Program-made: the position numbers and the translations under genes
Part shown: one piece after another, positions 1-6,329 of the stretch
Layout of the letters: every line of letters begins with the position of its first letter
Numbering within the stretch: the first letter of the stretch is position 1
Notes under the pieces: model-generated
Told to the model about the DNA's origin: nothing
The model's input: only the letters and a program-made list of their open reading frames with translations
Databases searched by the model: none
From: Planctomycetota bacterium
Lineage (GTDB): Bacteria; Planctomycetota; Planctomycetia; Pirellulales; Thermoguttaceae
DNA: 8,042 bases
Assembly (NCBI GenBank): GCA_013202535.1
Contig: JABMRP010000186.1
Location: 1 to 8,042, forward strand
Direction: 5' to 3'

Positions 1-2
1 CC

Positions 3-131
3 CATAGACGGCATCTGACGATGCCGCACATCTCCTGGGGCTCCGTCAGTGGGCCGGTACGGCGCTGGATGCTGGTGGTGCTGTTGGCCGTGGCGGCCGT
101 TCTGGGGGTGTTCGTGTTGCCCTGCGTATAG
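3..131 (+). CDS. Short membrane-anchored reading frame, small protein or 3' end of a gene starting outside the window
   Basis: This frame is open from the window edge to a TAG stop at 129-131. An ATG at 21-23 would give a 36-residue product. It has a short polar N-terminal part with two arginines (RRW), then about 17 hydrophobic residues rich in Val, Leu and Ala (from about residue 18), ending in PCV. The layout, a positive patch followed by one span, fits a single-pass membrane peptide or the last helix of a longer membrane protein. No clear Shine-Dalgarno sequence precedes the ATG, which slightly favours the tail of a longer gene. It converges on mqnE, with 12 bp between the stop codons. 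I do not recognise a family. High GC content makes chance open frames common, so this is a weak call. Confidence 0.3.
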   Translation, partial: HRRHLTMPHISWGSVSGPVRRWMLVVLLAVAAVLGVFVLPCV

Positions 132-143
132 CCCGGGCCGCGG

Positions 144-1277
144 TTACGAGACGACCGAATCGTCGATCTTCCAGTCGGTGCCGTCGCGGTGTACGCGGCG
201 GTAAAGGGTGTCGCGCTCGACCGGCTCTCGGCCTGCCTCGATGATCAGCCCGCGCAGTGCTTCGACGGTGAGCATTTCCGGCGCCGTGGAGCCCGCTTCG
301 TGATGGATCCGCTCGTGGCGCACCGTGCCGTCGATGTCGTCGGCCCCGTAGGCCAGGGCGATTTGGGCCGTTTCGACGCCCAGCGAGATCCAATAGGCCT
401 TGACGTGGTCGAAGTTGTCCAGCATCAACCGGCTGACGGCCATCACGCGCAGATCCTCCAAGGCCGAGACCTTCTTCAGATGGGCGAATCGCGTGCCGTC
501 CGGGTGAAAGGCGAGCGGAATAAACGCCTGGAATCCGGCCGTGTCGTCTTGCAGTTCTCGCAGCCGGACCAGGTGATCGATCCGCTGGGCGGGCGTCTCG
601 ACGTGGCCGTAAAGCATCGTGGCGTTGGTGTGCAGGCCGGCGCCGTGGACTGTCCGGTGAACTTCCAGCCAGGTATCGCCGCCGGGCTTCTTGGGGCAAA
701 TCTGGCGGCGGACCTCCGGGTCGAAGATCTCGGCCCCACCGCCGGGCAGGCTACCCAGCCCAGCTTCGATCAGGTCGTCCAGCACGCTACCGATCGGCTG
801 CCTGGTGAGTGTGGCGAAATGGGCGATCTCCATCGCGGTCCACGCCTTCAAGTGGAGCCGGGGATACGCTTCGTGCAGCATGCGAAGGATATCGACGTAC
901 CACTGGAACGGCTTGTCGGGATGAATGCCGCCGACGATATGCAACTCGGTGCAGCCGGCCTCGGCCGCCGAGCCGCCGCGGCGAAGGATTTCGTCGCGAT
1001 CCATGACGTACGCCCGGGGATCGTCGCTATCGCAACTGTACGCACAGAGCGGGCAGCGATACAGGCACACGTTGGTCGGATTCAGATGGGAGTTGGTATT
1101 GTAAAAGGCCACGCCAGCGTGCCTTCGCCGGCGGTCGAGATCGGCCAACTCGCCCACCGCATGGAGATCGACGTCGCGGCCCAATAGAAACTCGCCCTCG
1201 GCCGGCGAGAGTCGCTCGGCCACCTCGACCTTGCGGCGGATCGTTTCGAGCGACGGTGGAGAGGTGTGTTGGGACAT
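144..1277 (-). CDS. mqnE: Aminofutalosine synthase MqnE (radical SAM)
   Basis: A protein of 377 residues, the usual size for MqnE. The family joins the adenosyl part of SAM to 3-[(1-carboxyvinyl)oxy]benzoate with loss of CO2, giving 6-amino-6-deoxyfutalosine, the first specific intermediate of the futalosine menaquinone pathway in the cytoplasm. The radical SAM cluster motif CLYRCPLC (CxxxCxxC) lies at Cys71, Cys75 and Cys78 after a TNV segment. MqnE hallmarks rather than those of the related MqnC are visible: KAWTAMEIAH, SLPGGGAEIFDPEVR, ICPKK, WLEVHRTVH, NATMLYGH, FQAFIPLAFHP and a C-terminal PVERDTLY. The ATG at 1275-1277 is chosen because homology begins there and GAAGGG lies 4 nt upstream; the open frame extends further 5' but runs across the mqnP gene. 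It is the last gene of the operon, 8 nt after the mqnP stop codon, so translation is probably coupled. Confidence 0.95.
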   Translation of the reverse strand: MSQHTSPPSLETIRRKVEVAERLSPAEGEFLLGRDVDLHAVGELADLDRRRRHAGVAFYNTNSHLNPTNVCLYRCPLCAYSCDSDDPRAYVMDRDEILRRGGSAAEAGCTELHIVGGIHPDKPFQWYVDILRMLHEAYPRLHLKAWTAMEIAHFATLTRQPIGSVLDDLIEAGLGSLPGGGAEIFDPEVRRQICPKKPGGDTWLEVHRTVHGAGLHTNATMLYGHVETPAQRIDHLVRLRELQDDTAGFQAFIPLAFHPDGTRFAHLKKVSALEDLRVMAVSRLMLDNFDHVKAYWISLGVETAQIALAYGADDIDGTVRHERIHHEAGSTAPEMLTVEALRGLIIEAGREPVERDTLYRRVHRDGTDWKIDDSVVS

Positions 1278-1285
1278 GGGGCCCT

Positions 1286-2173
1286 TCAGAATAACAGATC
1301 CACGGTTCCGATCACGAGCAATCCGATGCTCACCACCGCATTGATATTGAAAAACGCCTGGTTGACTCGGGTCAGGTCGTCGGGCCGCACGAGCCGATGT
1401 TCCCAGGCCAAGAGTCCGCCGATGGCCGCCACGCCGGTCAGATAGACCCATCCGAGGCGCGGGTAGACGGCCGGCAGCGCCGCCAGCAGCCCGACCATAC
1501 CCAGATGACATACGGCGGCGATCCGCAGCGCGCCGGCGGTGCCGAATCGGGCGGGCACGCTGCGCAGGCGCATCTTTCGGTCGAATTCGACGTCCTGGCA
1601 GGCGTAAATGATATCGAACCCGGCCACCCAGAGCATCACCGCGGCGCCCAGCACGGTCGGTGCCCAAGCCAGTTCGGCGCGAAGGGCCACCCACGCCGCC
1701 ATCGGCGCCAGCATCAGCGCCGCGCCGAGCCAGAAATGGGCAAGGCTGGTAAATCGTTTCGTGAAGCTGTAGGCAAACAAGAACAACAGCACGGGCACCG
1801 AGGCGAGGATCGGCAGCCGGTTTTCCGGTAGAAAGAGCAACGTGCCGGCGATGAAGCCGAGCGAGCAGATCACCGTAAACGCCGCGACACTGCCGGTGCT
1901 CAGTTCGCCGGTCGGCAGATGCCGCTTTTGGGTACGGGGATTCAAAGCGTCGAGCCGCCGATCGGCCAGCCGGTTGAAGGCCATCGCCGCGCTTCGGGCG
2001 GTGACCATGCAAACCAGGATGCCCGCCAGATGGCGCCATTGAAACCGCACCGGTGGTTCCGCACCGAGACCGTCGACCCAGGCCATGACCGCGGCCAACA
2101 GGGCAAAGGGCAAGGCGAAGAGCGTATGGCTGAAACGGATCATCCGCAGCAATTCCGGCACGCGGCGCAACAC
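1286..2173 (-). CDS. mqnP: UbiA-family prenyltransferase, MqnP type (1,4-dihydroxy-6-naphthoate polyprenyltransferase)
   Basis: An integral membrane prenyltransferase of 295 residues, expected to attach the polyprenyl chain to 1,4-dihydroxy-6-naphthoate. The N-terminal RFSHTLFALPFALLA is characteristic of the 4-hydroxybenzoate/naphthoate UbiA branch. The two aspartate motifs that hold Mg-diphosphate are present: N67-xxx-D71-xxx-D75 (NRLADRRLD) and D187-xx-Y-xx-QD194-xx-FD198 (DIIYACQDVEFD). About eight to nine hydrophobic segments cover the rest. I chose a GTG start at 2171-2173, two nt after the ubiX stop codon, because GGGGGGAG lies 8 nt upstream and the start gives the family's usual MLRRVPELLRMIRF beginning. 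ATG at 2141-2143 (285 residues) is the alternative. The setting between ubiX and mqnE supports naphthoate rather than 4-hydroxybenzoate as substrate; UbiA of ubiquinone synthesis is the other reading. Confidence 0.9.
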   Translation of the reverse strand: MLRRVPELLRMIRFSHTLFALPFALLAAVMAWVDGLGAEPPVRFQWRHLAGILVCMVTARSAAMAFNRLADRRLDALNPRTQKRHLPTGELSTGSVAAFTVICSLGFIAGTLLFLPENRLPILASVPVLLFLFAYSFTKRFTSLAHFWLGAALMLAPMAAWVALRAELAWAPTVLGAAVMLWVAGFDIIYACQDVEFDRKMRLRSVPARFGTAGALRIAAVCHLGMVGLLAALPAVYPRLGWVYLTGVAAIGGLLAWEHRLVRPDDLTRVNQAFFNINAVVSIGLLVIGTVDLLF

Positions 2174-2175
2174 GG

Positions 2176-2868
2176 CTATTTCTCCCCCCAGCGCCGGATC
2201 AGGCCGTTGCCGATGTCCAGTTGATCGCAGATGCGGCCGACGATGAAATCGACCAGATCGCGGATCGTTTTCACCCCATGATAGAAGCCGGGCATGGCCG
2301 GCAGCACGATGGCCCCACACTCGGCGGCCCGTTTCAGGTTGTCCAGCACGACCAGCGACAGGGGCGTCTCGCGGGGCACGAGGATCAGCTTCCGGCGCTC
2401 CTTGAGATGGACGTCGGCCGCCCGGTGGATCAGATTGGCCGACGTGCCGCGAACGATCGAGCTGAGCGTGCCGCACGTACAGGGGCAAACGACCATGCCG
2501 TCTGTCAGAAACGACCCGCTGGCGATTGAAGCCGAGTAGTCGCGGTAGTGATGGTAATGGATCTCACCCGGCTCCCCCGCGGCAACCTCGAGCACGTTGC
2601 TCGATTCGCTCGAAATGCCGGCGATGACCCGCAATGCCTGAAGCTTCTTATCGGCCGGCCGGCCCGACGTTTCCTCGAGCATGAGCGAAGCCGGGCTGAA
2701 GTTATCCAAATCGACCGACAGATCGAGTTCTTTCTTCAGCACCGACTGTCCGGCGGAACTAATGGTCAGATGGACGTCGCGCCCGGCGGCCATCAAGACC
2801 TCCAACAGCCGCACCGAATACGTAACCCCACTGGCGCCGGTAATGGCAACAACAATGTTCGGTTTCAT
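2176..2868 (-). CDS. ubiX: UbiX flavin prenyltransferase (makes prenyl-FMN for the UbiD partner)
   Basis: A flavoprotein of 230 residues. UbiX enzymes join dimethylallyl phosphate to FMN to make prenylated FMN, the cofactor of UbiD decarboxylases; in futalosine-pathway organisms the homologue is sometimes called MqnM. The FMN-binding GASG is at residues 11-14 (ITGASGVTYSVRLLEVL). SSAG follows at 37-40. SGSFLTDGMVVCPCTCGTLS is at about 117-136. The family-typical RAADVHLKERRKLILVPRETPLS follows, with catalytic-region Arg166-Glu167, and then PGFYH with Tyr196. The ATG at 2866-2868 has GGGAG 7 nt upstream and matches the family's N terminus. The protein is about 40 residues longer than E. coli UbiX, with the extra sequence around residues 52-110. 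The 90 nt between menG and this gene hold no convincing promoter, so it is probably read with the operon. Confidence 0.93.
   Translation of the reverse strand: MKPNIVVAITGASGVTYSVRLLEVLMAAGRDVHLTISSAGQSVLKKELDLSVDLDNFSPASLMLEETSGRPADKKLQALRVIAGISSESSNVLEVAAGEPGEIHYHHYRDYSASIASGSFLTDGMVVCPCTCGTLSSIVRGTSANLIHRAADVHLKERRKLILVPRETPLSLVVLDNLKRAAECGAIVLPAMPGFYHGVKTIRDLVDFIVGRICDQLDIGNGLIRRWGEK
2182..2189 (-). promoter_or_regulatory. Shine-Dalgarno sequence supporting the GTG start of mqnP
   Basis: GGGGGGAG on the minus strand lies inside the last codons of ubiX and ends 8 nt before the GTG at 2171-2173. This decides the GTG start over the internal ATG 30 nt downstream, which has no comparable site. 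The arrangement, with the site inside the upstream gene and a 2-nt gap between stop and start, suggests that ubiX and mqnP are translated in a coupled way. Confidence 0.65.
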
Positions 2869-2958
2869 GGTTGACTCCCGGCTGAACCCGTTTTGGTCCC
2901 AATCCACCTGCAGTGTATCACGTCGACGCCCCCTTCGACCAGAGCTACCCAGCGTTTC

Positions 2959-3669
2959 CTACTTCACCCCGACGTAGAGCGTCGCCACGCCGAAGGTCAG
3001 GCGGTGGAATTCGACCCGGCTCATGCCGGCCCCGCGCATCCGCTGGGCCAGTGCTTCGCCCTGGGGAAACTCGCCCACGCTGCTGGGGAGGTACTCGTAG
3101 GCCGAGTCTTGACTTCGCGTGATGGCCTGGCCCAGTCGCGGGAGAATCCGGCGAAAATACCAGCCGTACAGGGTGCGCAGCGGCCAGGACGTGGGCATCG
3201 TGAACTCCAGCACGGCCACCCGGCCGCCGGGCCGGCAGACACGCGCCATTTCGCTCAATCCCCGATCGGTGTCGCTGAGGTTGCGCAGTCCGAAGGCCAC
3301 GCAAACGATCTGAAACGTGTCGTCGGAAAACGGCAGCCGCTGGGCGTCGGCCTCGACGAAGACCACCCGATCGCCGGCGTCCGCGCGACGCGCTTTGCCG
3401 CGACCCAAATCGAGCATCTCGTGGCAGAAATCGGTCCCTACGACCTTTACCGCCGAGCCGCTACGGCGATGGTAGGCCAAGGCCAGATCGCCCGTCCCGC
3501 TGCAAACGTCGAGGATCGGCCCGTCGCCCTCGGGACGTACCCTGCGCACCGTGCGCCGTCGCCAAAGCCGATCGACGTTCAGCGACAGCAGATGGTTCAG
3601 CAGATCGTATCGCGGCGCGATCTGGCCGAACATGCGGCGAATTCGAGCGGGTGATTTATCGACGGGCAT
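2959..3669 (-). CDS. menG: Demethylmenaquinone methyltransferase (MenG/UbiE)
   Basis: A class I SAM-dependent methyltransferase of 236 residues that carries out the last step of menaquinone synthesis, C-methylation of demethylmenaquinone. The N-terminal MFGQIAPRYDLLNHLLSLNVDRLWRR is the UbiE signature. SAM motif I is LDVCSGTGDLAL at 53-64. Then come GTDFCHEMLDLGR, DAQRLPFSDDTF, and VAFGLRNLSD at 124-133, followed by CRPGGRVAVLEF and YEYLPSSVGEFPQG near the C terminus. All are in the expected order. The ATG at 3667-3669 fits the family length but has no Shine-Dalgarno sequence. The 17 nt between it and the ubiD stop are filled by a TAGGGAC-type tandem tract. Translation may depend on ribosomes finishing ubiD. 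In a futalosine operon the menaquinone rather than ubiquinone role is the better call. Confidence 0.93.
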   Translation of the reverse strand: MPVDKSPARIRRMFGQIAPRYDLLNHLLSLNVDRLWRRRTVRRVRPEGDGPILDVCSGTGDLALAYHRRSGSAVKVVGTDFCHEMLDLGRGKARRADAGDRVVFVEADAQRLPFSDDTFQIVCVAFGLRNLSDTDRGLSEMARVCRPGGRVAVLEFTMPTSWPLRTLYGWYFRRILPRLGQAITRSQDSAYEYLPSSVGEFPQGEALAQRMRGAGMSRVEFHRLTFGVATLYVGVK

Positions 3670-3673
3670 TGCG

Positions 3674-3700
3674 TAGGGGGTAGGGACTAGGGACTAGGAC
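3674..3700. repeat. Short tandem tract of a TAGGGAC-type heptamer
   Basis: On the plus strand four near-copies follow each other: TAGGGGG (3674-3680), TAGGGAC (3681-3687), TAGGGAC (3688-3694) and TAGGAC (3695-3700). The tract spans the last codons and stop codon of ubiD and nearly all of the gap before menG. It takes the place where a ribosome binding site would be expected. Confidence 0.75.
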
Positions 3701-5174
3701 GCTTGCTCGGCGGTGATGCCGGGTCGGGGCCCAGTCCGTATTCTTCCCAACGGTCGGCTACCAACTGGGTGATCGTGTCGCTGGGGAGATTCCTTGGGGG
3801 TAAGAGGCCCTGGGTTTCCTCGGGCAATTTGGTCGTGGCGTCGATGCCCATCTGCTGGCCGAGCATTCCTTGCGGCGTGGCCGGATCCCAAGGGTCGGGC
3901 GGCCCTTGGGCGAAGAAAACGTCGCGCGGCGGTTGCACGCGGGCGGCCATCTCGGCCAGGACCTGTTCCCGATCGTGGACGTCGACGGTCGCGTCGACCA
4001 CGACCAGCATCTTGGCAAAGGCGAACTGCCGCAATCCCCACAGGGCATGGGCCACCTTGCGGGCCTGGCCCGGGTAGGTCTTGTGGATCGACGCCAGAGC
4101 CCAGTGCCGCGACGTGCCACACGACGGCAGATCGCAATCGACCAACTCGGGAATCATCGCCCGAACCACCGGAAGCATAACCCGCGACATCACCGACGCG
4201 ATGGTTGCGGCCTCGTTGGGTCCGGTGCCCATCACCATCGCCGGTAGCACCGGGTTGGTGCGGTGGGTCACCGCCGCGACGCGCATCACCGGTGCCGCTG
4301 TCGCCGGCCGGTAGTATCCCAGCGGTGTGCCCATCGGCCCGGCCGCGGCCTTCGGCTCGCCGGGCTCGATCGTGCCTTCCAGAACGAACTCGGCGTCGGC
4401 GGGCACTTGCAGATCGATCTCCCGGCAGGTGACCAACTCCAGCGGTTTGCCGCCCAGCAGACCGGCAAAGGCGTACGTGTCGAGGGTCTCGGGCAATGCG
4501 GTACAAGCGGCCAGTAGACCGGCCACGTCGCCACCCAACACCACAGCCACCGGCATCGGCGCCGGGCGGGCTTGCCATGCGGCCAACTGCCGGCTGGGCG
4601 GATCGTGTGCGTCAAAACACAGCGCCAACCGCCGTGCGTCGAGTACCTGCAAGTCGTATCGGCCCACGGATTGACGGCCCGTCTCCGGATCGGACGTGAC
4701 CACCACCGCGGCCGTGATCACCGGCGCCGGTTCGTCGGATGCCGAACGCGGGATCGGCAAGTCGGCCAGATCGACGTCGCTGGCCACTCGGACGACCTGA
4801 TGACACGGTCCGGAGCGGATCGTTCGCGGCGCCAGCTTGGCCAGACCGGTTTGCAGTACGCCGGCCTTGAGCCGATCGAGCCAGCCCGCCGCTTGGTCGT
4901 TTCCCGTGACTTCGGCGATCCGCTCGACGAGGTCTTCGACGGATGCGATGCCCAACGCGTGGCAGATCCGCGATTCGGTACCCAGGAGATTGGTCAGCAG
5001 GGGGATGTCGTGTCCCTTGACCGCGCCGAACAGCAGGGCCGGCCCGGCCGCGCCGGCGATCCGGCGCGTGATCTGAGCGACTTCCTCCCGGGCATCGACT
5101 TCCGCATCGACGCGCGCCAACTGCCCCCCGTGGAGCAGGTCTTCGAGAAAATCGGCCAGACAGCGAAAAGCCAC
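3687..5174 (-). CDS. ubiD: UbiD-like decarboxylase of the futalosine menaquinone pathway (MqnL type), with altered active-site motif
   Basis: A protein of 495 residues, the same length class as E. coli UbiD (497). The family removes a carboxyl group from an aromatic substrate using prenylated FMN; here it is expected to decarboxylate the prenylated naphthoate after MqnP. Matches to UbiD run end to end: FLEDLLHGGQLARVDAEVD at the start, GPALLF, LLTNLLGT, VAVVLGG, LELVTCREIDLQVPADAEFV, VLEGTIEPGE, HKTYPGQARKVAHALWGLRQF, DVDVHDRE-like VDVHDREQVLA and MGIDATTKLPEET near the end. The usual NxGxYRxQV motif reads SVGRYDLQV (Ser169, Asp174), and GPFG[DE] reads GPMGT. His190 is kept. I chose GTG at 5172-5174 with GGGGA 8 nt upstream; homology starts there and no ATG is nearby. 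It is the first gene of the operon. Confidence 0.88.
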   Translation of the reverse strand: MAFRCLADFLEDLLHGGQLARVDAEVDAREEVAQITRRIAGAAGPALLFGAVKGHDIPLLTNLLGTESRICHALGIASVEDLVERIAEVTGNDQAAGWLDRLKAGVLQTGLAKLAPRTIRSGPCHQVVRVASDVDLADLPIPRSASDEPAPVITAAVVVTSDPETGRQSVGRYDLQVLDARRLALCFDAHDPPSRQLAAWQARPAPMPVAVVLGGDVAGLLAACTALPETLDTYAFAGLLGGKPLELVTCREIDLQVPADAEFVLEGTIEPGEPKAAAGPMGTPLGYYRPATAAPVMRVAAVTHRTNPVLPAMVMGTGPNEAATIASVMSRVMLPVVRAMIPELVDCDLPSCGTSRHWALASIHKTYPGQARKVAHALWGLRQFAFAKMLVVVDATVDVHDREQVLAEMAARVQPPRDVFFAQGPPDPWDPATPQGMLGQQMGIDATTKLPEETQGLLPPRNLPSDTITQLVADRWEEYGLGPDPASPPSKRPSP

Positions 5175-5212
5175 GACGTGTATCCCCGGGTGGTTTGAAG
5201 GGAGAAGTGCCC

Positions 5213-5356
5213 AGCAGCCTGTTGAAAAAGGGGGACTCTACCGGAATGTGTGCCACTGCTTGCTTGCAAGCAGTGCCTTCTTGCCGGGTTGCGTGCTCGG
5301 ATCCACAGCACTGCTTGCAAGCAAGCAGTGGCACACCCCTTTTTCAACAGGCTGCT
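5213..5356. repeat. Nested inverted repeat of 144 bp (MITE-like or large REP-like palindrome)
   Basis: The outer arms, 5213-5233 and 5336-5356, are perfect 21-bp inverted repeats; each begins AGCAGCCTGTTGAAAAAG when read inward. Inside them, 5249-5276 and 5308-5335 form a second perfect 28-bp inverted repeat. A 15-nt stretch (5234-5248) is unpaired on the left side only, and a 31-nt loop (5277-5307) closes the structure. Each inner arm also holds its own palindrome, TGCTTGCAAGCA, at 5261-5272 and 5312-5323. I see no transposase and no target-site duplication. It could be a non-autonomous transposable element or a dispersed palindromic repeat. It fills nearly half of the ubiD-comB intergenic region. 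Confidence 0.85.
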
Positions 5357-5482
5357 AGGATACGCCAGATGGGCGAAAAAGAGAAGGCCCGGCGGCTGTC
5401 CAACGATACGTTCGCCGCCATTCTCCTCTTTCCCCGTTGCAATAACCTCCCTATGATGGGGGCTCACAAAAGGAGCCTTCCC
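5357..5482. other. Divergent intergenic segment with likely leader of comB
   Basis: These 126 bp lie between the inverted repeat and comB and must carry the comB promoter unless the repeat supplies it. TATGAT at 5452-5457 on the plus strand resembles a -10 box, but there is no good -35 box 16-18 bp upstream (TTGCAA at 5437-5442 is only 9 bp away), so I do not call a promoter. The reading frame of comB is open through this segment and has an ATG at 5391, but it lacks a ribosome binding site and resembles no known N terminus. For the minus strand no convincing promoter for the ubiD operon is visible either. Confidence 0.4.
5471..5475 (+). promoter_or_regulatory. Shine-Dalgarno sequence of comB
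   Basis: AGGAG, within AAAAGGAG, ends 7 nt before the ATG at 5483-5485. It is the strongest ribosome binding site in the window. It fixes the comB start at the point where family similarity begins, against longer in-frame starts further upstream. Confidence 0.75.
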
Positions 5483-6265
5483 ATGCCGCAGATCCTGAAC
5501 GTCCATGCCCTGCCGTCGTTGGTCTCGCCCGAGGAATTGGCCGGTGGCACGGTCGTCGTGATCGATGTGTTGCGTGCATGCACGACCGTCGTTTGTGCCT
5601 TAGAGGCCGGTGCGAAGGAAATCGCCCCGTGTCTGGAAATCGACCAAGCCCGGGAGCTGGCCGAGACGCTGACCGAGACCATGCCGGCCGGCTCCGTGGT
5701 CCTCGGTGGCGAACGCAACGGCCTGCCGATCGACGGATTCGATCTGGGCAATTCGCCCGAGGAATACGCGGCCGATCGGGTGGGTGGCAAAACCCTTGTA
5801 TTCACCACCACCAACGGCACCAGGGCGCTGATGCAGTGTGGCCAGGCCGAGCGGGTCTTGCTCGGGGCGTTCGTCAACGCGTCGGCGGTGGTCGAGGCGA
5901 TTGCCGACCGGCCGGAGATCCACCTGATCTGTGCCGGCACCCGCGGGCAGTACACCCAAGAGGATACGCTGCTGGCCGGCTTGCTGGTCGACCGTTTGCA
6001 GCGGCGCGGGGGCATGATGTACAAGCTCAACGCCCAGGCGACGGTGGCCCAGGAGAACTGGCTGGCCGCGTTTGCCGTGCCCTTTGCCATCGGCGCACTG
6101 CCCCTGGAGTCGGAGAAACTCGCCCAGCATCTCCGCAAGTCGCTGGGCGGCAAGAATGTCGTGGCCATCGGCATGGATCAAGACATCGTCGCCGCCGCCC
6201 AGATCGACCGCTTCTCGACCGTCCCGCAACTGGATCTGAAGACGTTTCGCATCAGGGCGAGGTGA
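5483..6265 (+). CDS. comB: ComB-family 2-phosphosulfolactate phosphatase
   Basis: A protein of 260 residues of the ComB family, Mg-dependent phosphatases. The founding member hydrolyses 2-phosphosulfolactate to sulfolactate in archaeal coenzyme M synthesis; the role in most bacteria is not settled. The family motifs are in order: VVVIDVLRACTTVV at 24-37, LGGERNGLPIDGFDLGNSP at 74-92, FTTTNGTRAL at 107-116 and CAGTRGQYTQEDTLLAG at 150-166. The ATG at 5483 has AGGAG 7 nt upstream. The gene is divergent from the menaquinone operon and is followed by an MFS transporter gene on the same strand. No ComA- or ComC-like gene is in the window, so the true substrate may be another phosphorylated 2-hydroxy acid. 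The family call is firm and the substrate uncertain. Confidence 0.9.
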   Translation: MPQILNVHALPSLVSPEELAGGTVVVIDVLRACTTVVCALEAGAKEIAPCLEIDQARELAETLTETMPAGSVVLGGERNGLPIDGFDLGNSPEEYAADRVGGKTLVFTTTNGTRALMQCGQAERVLLGAFVNASAVVEAIADRPEIHLICAGTRGQYTQEDTLLAGLLVDRLQRRGGMMYKLNAQATVAQENWLAAFAVPFAIGALPLESEKLAQHLRKSLGGKNVVAIGMDQDIVAAAQIDRFSTVPQLDLKTFRIRAR

Positions 6266-6298
6266 TCGCCATACTCCGCCCCGTGGCGTGTTGCGTGA

Positions 6299-6329
6299 AT
6301 CGTCCCGACCGATTACCCTATCGGACGAT
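6299..6329 (+). promoter_or_regulatory. Possible hairpin covering the MFS start codon
   Basis: ATCGT at 6299-6303 can pair with ACGAT at 6325-6329, and CCGAT at 6309-6313 with ATCGG at 6320-6324. This gives two 5-bp stems with a 5-nt bulge on one side and a 6-nt loop. The outer stem covers the first two bases of the ATG at 6328-6330. There is no Shine-Dalgarno sequence beside it. It may be chance, but it would limit initiation at this ATG. Confidence 0.25.

Noticed and set aside
131..146. GC-rich palindromes GCCCGGGC and CCGCGG after mqnE as a terminator
   Set aside because: They give no stem with a proper loop and no T tract follows, so a rho-independent terminator is not supported.
189..1187. 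Long plus-strand open frame opposite mqnE (332 residues)
   Set aside because: It is antisense to a clear MqnE gene, has no recognisable motif and reflects the lack of stop codons in high-GC DNA.
1286..2488. N-terminal extension of the MqnP frame to 2488
   Set aside because: The extra part overlaps ubiX in another frame and has no homology; GTG 2173 has a strong ribosome binding site.
5213..5356. CRISPR array or bidirectional terminator at the nested repeat
   Set aside because: There are only two inverted copies, not spaced direct repeats, and the element lies upstream of both flanking genes rather than between two gene ends.
5437..5457. TTGCAA and TATGAT as a sigma-70 promoter for comB
   Set aside because: The spacing is only 9 bp instead of about 17, and no other -35 box fits.
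4994..5506. Minus-strand frame through the nested repeat (170 residues)
   Set aside because: It overlaps ubiD in another frame and translates the palindrome; no similarity to known proteins.
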